Shown here: one piece after another, positions 1-9,500 of the stretch
Position numbering within the stretch: the stretch's first letter is position 1
How the letters are laid out: every line of letters begins with the position of its first letter
From: Temnopleurus reevesii
Lineage: Eukaryota; Echinodermata; Echinoidea; Temnopleuroida; Temnopleuridae
Reading direction: 5' to 3'
Assembly (NCBI GenBank): GCA_036244855.1
Contig: BQKZ01006665.1
Location: 18,129 to 33,696 of the forward strand
Length of the DNA stretch: 15,568 nt
Program-made: the position numbers and the translations under genes
The notes under the pieces: generated by a model
Told to the model about the DNA's origin: nothing
The model's database searches: none
Seen by the model: the letters and a program-made list of their open reading frames with translations, nothing else

Positions 1-184
1 TTTTCTCACCACGTAACAGGACCGCCTCTCCCACTACATACCGTAGATGGCGCTATTACGTTACTATTTTCCGAGATGTAGCTTGTGAAAACGCTACGGC
101 GAAACAATATTTTCGCTGTATTGTGGTTTTCCCCTTAAGTGCCCATTTTACAGCACAGAAATGTGCCTTATTCCGCCGATAAGC

Positions 185-223
<39 letters not shown>

Positions 224-879
224 TAATAATAAACTGGCATTTATATAGCATGTAATGAGCAAACTGCTCTATGTGTAAACAAATGTGTGTCTTTAGCTTG
301 CACTTGAACACTACAAGAGAGTTTGATGACCGAAGTTCATATAATAGGCTGTTCCATGTCTTCGGACCACAGAAGTCAAAGCTACATTCACCTTTTTTTA
401 GAACAAACCCTAGGAATATTCAAAACCGGAGTCTTAACTGGAGCGGAGGCTGTAGTTTGAGCGATAAGGCATCGATAGAAGTACCTTACAATGTTAAATG
501 ATTTTAAATCAATTTTCTCCTAATATCCAACTGGCATTTGAAATCACACCCTGGGAAATAGGGATTTCCTTCTGGATCTGCAACAAGCTACGCATGTAGC
601 TCCAAATGTTTATATCATGCATTTTCATATGAATTTGAAGCTCTTGTCACAAGTACATGGTTGAGAGCACGGTTTATTGCTGTCATTGTTCATTCTAATC
701 TTGCCCCATGCATCTTTTGGAATGGTTAGCAGCTCTGTGTAATTTGAGAGTAAATCCATATTTACATTCTCAGAAATTTGTCCAAAGTTGGGCTATACTG
801 TAAGATTGGTCCTCTCTATTGATGTTGAGGTAAAACTCAGATTCTCATTGTTGCATGAGAGGCAGGATGGACTGTCTGG
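1..879. other. Downstream region with no recognised gene
   Basis: Apart from the AAT tract there is nothing assignable here. The plus-strand open frame at 271-501 resembles no family I know, has no splice context, and begins just after repeat-like sequence. The words following the AAT tract (aaactggcatttatatagca) look like a dispersed-repeat boundary. Confidence 0.5.
184..231. repeat. (AAT)n microsatellite
   Basis: About 15 units of the TAA/AAT trinucleotide, interrupted once by CAA. On the minus strand it reads as an artificial leucine run in an otherwise meaningless frame. It may be the tail of a dispersed repeat, given the sequence after it. Confidence 0.95.
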
Positions 880-1590
880 AACTTGATCAAGTCTTAAACT
901 TAGGCCAGATCTAGTCCTCGGCTAAGAATTAATCAGGTTCCAGGCCTATTCCTAATCTTGTCCAAGGTTTAGTCTTCATGGATCTTGATGTGGTGCTAGG
1001 CTTAGACTTGATCTAGTCCTATCCTTAATGTTGATCTCGTCCACGGCTTAGGCATAATCTACTTCAGGCTCAATCTCAATTAAGAATTTAGTCCTACATG
1101 TAATCTTGATCAGGTCGTAGGCTTCACCTGGTACCATGCCTCTTCTTGATCTAATCCTGGACGTAATCTTGAACTTGATCTAGTACAAGGCTTGGACTCG
1201 ATCTAAACCTGGATTTAGGGGGTGTTGCTCAAAATCAACTGCAAATCAACTGCAATTTTGCAACTTGTAACGCGCACTTTCATTCGCGCACGGTATGCGC
1301 ATTTAACAAGACGCGCATGAACCAATGATTCTGATTGGCGCGTTCCAATCAACTGCAACTTGCGATCAATTGCAACTTTTGAGCAACACCCCTTTAGTTA
1401 ATGTCTTGGGCTTAGTCTTGATGATGTCCAAGGCTTAGACTTGACACGGACCATTGCTTAGTCTTAATCTAGTCCAGGGTCTAGTCTTGATCTGTCCAAG
1501 ACTATTCTGCATGAAGTTCAGGCTTAGACCTCATCTTGTCCTAGACTTGGTCTAAATCAGGTCCAAGGCTGAGTCCACATCTGGTCCCGT
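880..1590. repeat. Degenerate minisatellite, unit about 24 bp
   Basis: The words cttgatctagtcc, aaggcttag and tagacttgatctagtcc recur throughout with many substitutions, about twenty or more copies. A consensus is close to ttgatctagtccaaggcttagac. The array is interrupted by the TIR element at 1219-1392. No open frame of note; degeneracy suggests age. Confidence 0.85.
1219..1392. mobile_element. 174-bp MITE with 16-bp terminal inverted repeats and TTTAG target duplication
   Basis: The ends are GGGGTGTTGCTCAAAA and its exact inverse, TTTTGAGCAACACCCC, flanked on both sides by TTTAG (1214-1218 and 1393-1397). The interior repeats caactgcaa motifs and has CG-rich words (acgcgcac, tgcgcat) unlike the surrounding minisatellite. 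It encodes nothing, so it is non-autonomous. Superfamily not assigned; the target duplication could also be read as 4 bp. Confidence 0.85.
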
Positions 1591-1682
1591 ACAATGAATG
1601 AGGGCTAATTCAGCTTCAAATCCTAGTATCAAATCTGAATGTATTTCGTTGTTAAGGGCAATTTGAGATTTCTACATTCAAT

Positions 1683-3055
1683 AACACTGGTCAACAGCAA
1701 AAAAGTTGTCTGCGATTTCTTTGCTGATTTAGAGTGAATCCGAGGTGCTGAATCCAAAAATCACATTGGTTTTGCTCAATCAGGTCAAGTTTCCGAGCTA
1801 TCCCCACATGTGGTTTTTTATGTTTTTACACTTTAATGCATATGTTGAGCACTTTTAAAGGGTTTGGTGGGCTGAAATGTCATGGAAAATTTATTTTTTT
1901 GATAGAAATGATTATACTAATGTCAATAAATATTCAGGCCCAATATTTTCTGGTAATTATGTTGAAAATCCCTCAGTTTGAAGCTGTGAAACCTTAAAAT
2001 CCTCAAAAAATTGGATTGGGCAAAGTATAATGTTATTGGACAAAAACTGAACTGGAAGACCAGCCAAAATACTTATTTTTCAACATAAGAATATGAATTA
2101 GATAAACAAAACAAAAAAAAAATTGAGGAAAAACGAACAGAATTTGTAAAAATTATGAATTTATAATTAAAAAATGATGAAAATAATAAACACCATTATA
2201 GACCAATTGGCAACCTCTGTGACACCTTTTATTATCAGATGTACCATGTTATCATGTTAATATAAGAAAATTATGAATATATATATTTATATTTATGACA
2301 ATCTATTAATTAAAATGATAAAATCGTATGAAATTCAATTGTTTTTGTACATGAGCTATTATTCAGTTTCATAAAAATGAAAATATTAAAATGTTTGTTA
2401 AATTTCTTTAAAAATCTGAACATTCTGAGTTTTTTTTAAATCACAGGTATTTATTCTCATCCATGGATAAAGGATAAATGGTGAACGAGCCATTATCTTA
2501 TCACCAGTGTCACCAAATTTGAAGATTTGTATAGTGATTTTGGCATTATTTTCAATTTTTTTTTATATTATTAAAAATTCTGCATTTTCTCTTTACCTCT
2601 CAAATTTTCCTTAAAATTTTTGGATCTTTTTTACTAGATTTTTGTTCTGCTGTTCAAAAATAAATATTTTGGCTGGTCTAATCCTCTAACTTTCCAAAAA
2701 TAACCATATGAGGGCTTCATCCAAATTTTTAGAGGATTTTGAGGTTTCATGGCCTCAAACTGAGCCATTTTCAGCAAAATTACCCATTATTATGTGATTT
2801 TAATATTTCTTCCTATCAGTATAATCATTTCGAACCAAAATATTCATCTGCCATGTCACTTTATTCCATCAACACCTTCCAAAAGGTGTACATGTGAACA
2901 AAAACGTAAAAAACAACATGTGGGGATAGCTCGAAAACTTGACCTGATGAGACAAAACCGATGTGATTTTTGGATTCAGCGCATCAGATTCACCCTAAAT
3001 CAGCTAAAAAATCGCAGACAACTTTCAAAAAGTAAAATTTTGTTGACCAGTGTAA
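1683..3055. mobile_element. 1.4-kb imperfect palindrome (foldback element)
   Basis: The ends are aacactggtcaac and gttgaccagtgt. Long arms match inverted: acaacttt...atcgcagac, aaaatcacatcgg/ttgg, caggtcaagttttcgagctatccccacatg, and gaccagccaaaata...tattttggctggtc. Arms run to about 2240 and from about 2480, roughly 550 bp each with many mismatches. The plus-strand frame at 2794-3111 is simply arm sequence. No transposase is visible. Family not identified. Confidence 0.85.
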
Positions 3056-3349
3056 TCAATTCAAATCTAAATCCAGGCTCCATTCATTCATTCATTAAAT
3101 ATGATTTATGAAAAATACTTTCATCGCGGCCGAAAGGGCTTATTTGACAAAGTTTACATAAATAATAACACTCCATCTACAGACCTTCTAACCTCTCGGA
3201 CAGAAACCTTTTAAACACGCTTTTTGGTGAAGAAGATTCAATATGGAAACATAGCATCTAATTAGAACGTTCTAAAGAGAGAATTTAAAAGTCAGTGTTG
3301 CCAATTTAGGAAAGGAATAGTGATTGAATTTGTTGTAAAATAATTCCTG
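3056..3349. other. Intergenic or distal 3' UTR sequence
   Basis: AT-rich sequence between the palindrome and the 3' UTR foldback. I see no gene, RNA or repeat I can support, apart from a short cattcattcattc run near 3081-3095. Confidence 0.4.
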
Positions 3350-3482
3350 TCCAGGTCTGTAACATAAAAGGGATACAATTCATTTTGTAATTAATCGCAT
3401 CTCTTGGATACACATTTTGCCATAGACTTGCGATTAATATTTATCGTAAGTTTAATTGTATCTTTTATGTTCCAGGCCCCTG
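3350..3482. mobile_element. Foldback (MITE-like) repeat in the presumptive 3' UTR
   Basis: The left arm (about 3351-3412: ccaggtctgtaacataaaag, gatacaatt, attaatcgca) is repeated inverted in the right arm (about 3421-3482: tgcgattaat, aattgtatc, ttttatgttccagg). Arms are about 55-60 bp and imperfect, with almost no loop. It starts 28 bp beyond the stop codon, so the PAXIP1 mRNA would carry a hairpin if the UTR extends this far. No coding capacity; family not identified. Confidence 0.75.
3451..3456 (-). promoter_or_regulatory. Candidate variant poly(A) signal ATTAAA
   Basis: TTTAAT on the plus strand gives ATTAAA on the gene strand about 54 bases after the stop codon. I saw no canonical AATAAA nearer the stop. 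It lies inside a foldback repeat, and a hexamer match in AT-rich DNA is weak evidence. Confidence 0.2.
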
Positions 3483-3509
3483 AATGGGCTTATGAAATGG
3501 CAGCTGGAT

Positions 3510-3598
3510 CTATAATAATATTTGCTTAAAAGGATATGATTTATAATCCATCTGTTGTCGGAGTACACCAGTCAAGATAAACTCAGCATTGTGGACAT
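3510..3598 (-). CDS. PAXIP1: PAXIP1 terminal exon 11: end of BRCT6 and stop
   Basis: This terminal exon has 89 bp of coding sequence after acceptor ...tattgcag. It completes Asp429, then encodes VHNAEFILTGVLRQQMDYKSY and a tail ending KQILL, followed by TAG at 3510-3512. It matches the VHNAEFVLTGVL...DYESY end of vertebrate PTIP very closely. The tail runs a few residues past the usual end, which suggests the original stop was lost and a nearby one is used. The 3' UTR continues below 3510. Confidence 0.92.
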
Positions 3599-6500
3599 CT
3601 GCAATAAAGAGAGAATAGAAGAAAACTGCTAAATACAATATCCTATGAAATAAAACAGCAAGGCAAAAATCAATTTAATTTTGTTACTATTCCTCTATTT
3701 TGTTCATCTAAATTAATTGCAGATTGATTTGTCAATTTATATGTTATATTACATACATGTTTATAGGAAACTATCAGTTTATAAACCCCAGATATATACT
3801 TATGATAAAGATTTAAAGATGTGAATTATACATGTTTATCATGTTTATACATGTTTATACCTCACAAATATTTTTAGACTATTAACATTCTTGTTCATTT
3901 AGAAAATTTGATTTTGTCCATTACTCTACTTGAGTTTTTATCTTATTTCTTTCTTGTAGGTTGCTTTTCATTCTCATCTTGTGTTTACATATTCATACTT
4001 CATAAACTTCTTATAGTTTTTGATTGCGTGGCTTTGAATAAATCTTTCTGAATTTGAAAATCTAATGAATGATGATAATCATGACATGCCAGAAGTGATC
4101 AAAATCCAGAAGCATTGGCTAAACACAATATCAGGGTGTGCAGGACTTCAGTATGCACAGTGGTATTCAATCAGAAACCTTGCAAAGCTTTTATAACCAT
4201 CATAACAAGAGACAGTTACATTATTGCTTTGGTACTACAGTGTGTATCAAAAACACCTTTGCACTTTTGAAATGCCATGGCATATTTCACACCCTGGGCA
4301 TAAACAGTTTATGTTTACCCAAGCATAAATGAAAATAGAGTATTTAAGTGGCCTGTGATAGATATGATAATGGAGTATCTATAAAATCTTCTGAATCAGA
4401 CCTCTCAACTCATAATAATGGAAAAAGAGGAATAATTTGCTGAGGAAAAGGAAATAAACCATGTTTCCCATTCATTTAGGACTGTGCAGTAAAATTATCA
4501 AGAAAAATAGGAAAATTCTTTTGAAATAGCCTTGAAACTCTCTCAAACTAGTCCAAAATTCATATTCATTCCTTAAAATTCCTAATGGTTGGGAGGTCTG
4601 TCTGATAATAACTTGAAATGAATTTTTGACGGACATTTCAAAAGTGATTAGTTTTTATTGACACAACCTTTATATCGTAGCCAATTTTACAAACCAGCCT
4701 ACTAGCGAGGGGTGGTTGCACGAACCAATCGTAGCAATTCAATTCAAATACAGTGGAAACTCGATATAAAAAGATGTGATATATCGATATATCTGTTATA
4801 AAAAGATACAAAATCTGGTCCCAGCTCTTTATAACTTATTCTAACTCTGCTATAAAGAGATTACTGCTATAACAAGGTATTTTGATGGTCCCAATCACCT
4901 CGTTATACTGAGTTTCCACTGTAACATGAATTCAAGTGGTATGCCATTGTACTTGACGCTATGTCAGGGTTTCTACGTGTTCAAGCAGCGCCCCCGTAAT
5001 TACAGGCCGGTTCGTAGAAACGCTGACGATATGACCTACCTATATTGTGACTGAAGAAATCTCTACAGGACGGCATATCAGACGGAGAGCTGATCACGAC
5101 GAACGCCCCCTTTCCGAGGGTGCTCTGTAAGTGGCTAATCTTCATGAGCGAGGGGCGGCAGGGGGCAAGTCTACCCCCAGCACACTCGATGATCTCTCTC
5201 AACATGTTGGCGCCAGGCTTCACGCCAGGCGTGATGTAGATTGTAACATCCTACAAGATGACAAAAGAGAAACAGGGAAAAAGATGGTTACATAATTATC
5301 AGATATGAAGGAAGGGTAGAAGGGCTGATATGAGGAGGAATGGGGAGGGAGGAGCAAGAGGGGCTAGTTTACCCCCCGCTACTTCGGTGATCTCTCTCAA
5401 CATATAAGCTCCAGGTTTTGATGACTCCGGGCGTGATGTAGATTGTTACATCCTGCAAGAATGAGAGAGTGAGAGGAGAAAACAGAAGGGATTATTACAT
5501 AATAAATAAATGAGAAAGAGCAGTAAAAGGCTAGTATATATTTAACTTAAAGACTTGGTCTGGGCTAGCAAACTCTTGCTTTGATTAAAAGGAGAAATAT
5601 CAGACGAGCAGATCAAAAAAAAATCAGACTAGAAATAAGAAAGTTATGAATATTTCAATGATATGACTGAACAGTGATAATTTATAAATTATTGTACGCA
5701 GTAGAACGTAACACATGACTTTTGGTCACGTGCTTATGACGTGGATCATGCACTTCCTGTCCATAAGCTTATTATAACTTATTGTTTTTAAAAATCCATT
5801 TTAATCGGTCACACTTATTTTTTTTAAATATGCAAACCATCCATTCAATAAATGTATCTGTACCCATGTATGTATCGACGAAATATTGCGTTACCTGCTT
5901 GAAAAATGAGGGTTTTAAAACAATACGAATAATAAACTGCTTGCAGAGAAGTGCATGATATACGCCATAATCACGTGACCCAACGTTGTCAATTTGACTG
6001 ATAACAACTATTGGGTTATATAATTGAAATACTCATAACTTTCTTATTTGTTGTGCGATTTCCTTCAAACTTTTTTTTTTATCTGCTCGTCTGATTTTTC
6101 TGCTTTTAATCAACACAAGATTTTCCTGGCCAAGACCAAGCCTTTAATTAATCATAATAACTGAAGATCCTGATGTGCCTCAGTGTCTTGCAAAACAACA
6201 AGGAACAAATATCCTAAATAAAAAATGACTAACCTTGAATAGCTTGTGTTTACTGGCTCTTATGAGTGACTCCCTGAGCTGAAAGGAAAATAACGTCTCC
6301 ATCTCTTGGTCAAGAAGAGAGAAGTTGTTCACATCTACAGGAAAGAAAAATAAATTACAAATAAAAGATTATTTATTTGGTATCAGGCCTCTACATAATT
6401 TATTTTTATCGCGCTTGCCTGACGAACAAGCGACTAGAAAGTTTACTTGCCCTTTCAGAATCATCACTTGCCCAAATTCTTGATTGATATTGTATTTTCT

Positions 6501-9500
6501 CAGTTTTTATTCAGGCATAGGATACACCTGATTTACAATGTTGTTCATAGCTGCCAACTATCACTAATTTTTTTATAATCAATATGAATTTTGGCCTCAG
6601 CTTTGTTAAGTTTTCTGTCAGCCCAAGTAAAGATGACAAATTTTGGCAACACTTCTAGCACCATGCATTTCAATGTAATATATGTGAAGATTACTAATTT
6701 GGAACAGGATTATTACTAATTTCTATTGACTCATGTTGGCAGCTGTGGTTGTTATCAATAAATACAACCACAAAGAAGAATTCATAGAAATGCCGTATCA
6801 GAAGTCAAATAAAGGAAATGGTTTTTCACTTGTCCCAGGCAAACCGACGCAAGTGGGTTTGTAGAACCCTGGGTATATTCCAGTTATATATTTCAGAATT
6901 GATCAAAAAGACTGAAAATAACCAAGAATGCTATATTTTGCACACAAAAAGGCCACAAAAAAAATGCCCTGAAAATAAACTGCCAGGGCCTGACTTCTGG
7001 TATAACTGAGAGTCAAGTTCAAATATGTTTCTTTTGAATGAGCAAATTCAGTTTGCATAATCGATTTCCTCCCAGATTTTCAACAATAATCGCACAGCAG
7101 ATGCGAGTGCGGCTCCTTTCGTTGTGAGACAAACGGGTCATTACAAGACAAATAAATTTATAAAAATTGTATTAGAAGTACGCTCAATATCTCATAAGTA
7201 AACTGGCCTCTTATTTACTATCAAATTTTGAGTTTGAAATTATGTCAAGAATAGCTGTGTACCGATGATTGGTGAAAGCCTAAAAATACTTATTTGATTC
7301 CTATCCTCAACTGATGAACGTCTCCTACTACTGCTACCTTTACTAGGACTAAGTAACTAACTACTACTTCTACTATCTCTATGACCTTTGACCTTACCCA
7401 GAAACCATCTGCTCTTATAGCTTTCTTCTATCCACATGGGGGTAACGATGTGTTTACAGACGGAAACTCCGGCAAGAAACTTCACAGTCCTCATAATCTT
7501 TGTCGCTATCAGATGTGTACACTGGCTGATCGAATCCACAATACGGCCACCGAGCTTCTCAATTTTCTGTTAAGAATCGCAAAAATATTATTAAACATAA
7601 TATTCAAATATGATTAATTTCCATTTTTATTAATGTGATCTACAGTACTGCAACCAAACTTCTCAATTTTCTGTAAAATATGATGAAATTTGTCACATGA
7701 TATATATTTTTAATTCAATAAATTTCTATTTCAATAATAATCTATTACACAACATCAAACATTGTCAATTGTTTGCAATAGCAAAAATGGAATTGGGACC
7801 TTCCCCAGTCTGGTTAAGGAAATACCCAGGTTTACTTATAGATGCAAATTTTAAACTTTGATGGAATCTACAAATTGACTGCTAAATTTCTCACTCTTTT
7901 GTTAGCCAATGAAAAATGGTATTAAATACATTCTGCATTCAATTACATAGCTTGTTGCTATTTGAAATGAGTTTTGCAGAATGCATTGAAACTTAGAATC
8001 AAAATATCAATTTAGAGTATCAATAACACAGGATCTATATTCAGGTAATTCATAAATTCATAAACTCATAAAATTCTGTCAGAACACAAGTTTGAAATAA
8101 TCCGGAGCTGGGTTTACTAACCAGATGGAAATGTTATGCATTTTCTACACATTGATGGAATCTATGAACTGACTGATCTGAGTTACTTTTTTTTGGTAAA
8201 AACTAAACAAAGAAATGGCTTTTGATATATTATGCATCAAATCTGTTGGAATTCATTGCTCGACCCTAGAATATGGTCAGCTTGATGCTTTTTTTCAATG
8301 AGTTTTGCAGAAAACATTGAAACTCGGAATTAGAATATCAATCTTTAACTTTATTGATAACTAGATACTCAAAATCAATCAGTATTTATAAATATAAATC
8401 AATTGATTAGGCTGACAGTGATTCATGAATTCTTTAAATTCTCTCAAAACACAACTTCGGAATGCAAAAAAAAAATCATCAATGTTAGAGGTCTGGACTC
8501 TGGTCTTGGCCTCAAAACACATCTTGAGACCGATTTTTTTTTGGGGGGGATATCCTACTTTACAGTCTGACCTTGGTCTCAAGACCGATTTTTTGTGTCT
8601 CGGTCTTGTAACCCTATGACTCAGACTCAGTCTTGGCCTCGGTAGGTGATAACTGCACTACAGCACTGAACATCACATTTTCCCTGAAAAATTCATAACG
8701 ATTGGGAAGTCTATTAACACATGTCTGAAATCTCACCTTCGATAAGTCGGCGATTCTGGCAGTTTCCAAACCAGTGAATAGAATACGAGGTGCTTTATCA
8801 GGAGCAATGCGAGGAGTGCCGACATCCCAATCATCATCCATTGCTATCATGTTCCTAAGAGAAAGAATGAGAGAGAGAGAAAGAGAGTGAGAGAATAAGA
8901 TGATGCATTAAAGTCACATCAACCATATTTTGGTGGCATGATATTTTCTGAAGTGCTTTGAAACATTTTTTCAAAAGTATGTGGATGTACAAGGGTTACT
9001 ATTTTGCTGACATCATATACAGATACAGATGAAAGAGTTGTTTTATAGCTACTATAATTTTTATCATCAGGACCTACAGGGGTTATGCTAGCATCCAAAC
9101 TGCAAAACATTGTCTATTGCAGATAAGACAGACAGACCAAGAGGGAAAAAAGAGAGAAAGAGAGAAAGAGAGAGTGACATTGGTGAAAAGAATACAAGGT
9201 GCTTTATCTGGAGCGATCCTTGGCGTGCCGACATCCCAATCATCATCCATTGCTATCATATTTCTAAAAGAGAAAAAATAGAGAGAAATAGGAACTACAT
9301 GTTGCTTTTGTTTGCAAAAACATCCATATTTTTGTGATATAATATTTTTTGAAATTCTTTGAGTCCTTTTTCAAAAGTATGAGGCGGAACAAAAGTGTTA
9401 TTTTCTCCCCATTGATTATAAATGCAAATTAAGAACTGCAGATGGCATCTTACACGAGTCATCTGAGCTATGTTCATTTTTGCTAGTATTTACATTAAAA

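Noticed and set aside
56..262. Minus-strand frame with a poly-leucine stretch like a signal peptide
   Set aside because: The leucines come from the AAT microsatellite. No conserved residues around it.
271..501. A 76-codon plus-strand open frame near the start
   Set aside because: No recognisable family, no splice or start context, and adjacent to repeat-like sequence. Such lengths arise by chance in 15 kb.
880..1590. Repeat array considered as a CRISPR array
   Set aside because: Units are degenerate, contiguous and without unique spacers, in a clearly eukaryotic context.
2794..3111. A 105-codon plus-strand frame, the longest uninterrupted single frame noticed
   Set aside because: It lies mostly within the right arm of the palindrome 1683-3055 and has low-complexity, unrecognisable residues. 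Explained by repeat sequence.
4138..4332. A 64-codon plus-strand frame inside intron 10
   Set aside because: Opposite strand to the gene, no similarity recognised, no splice support.
9183..9263. Exon 7 copy as a mutually exclusive alternative to exon 7
   Set aside because: It lacks the start of BRCT5 after Phe-Thr and has no good donor, so swapping it in would destroy BRCT5. Kept as a remnant with unusual divergence.
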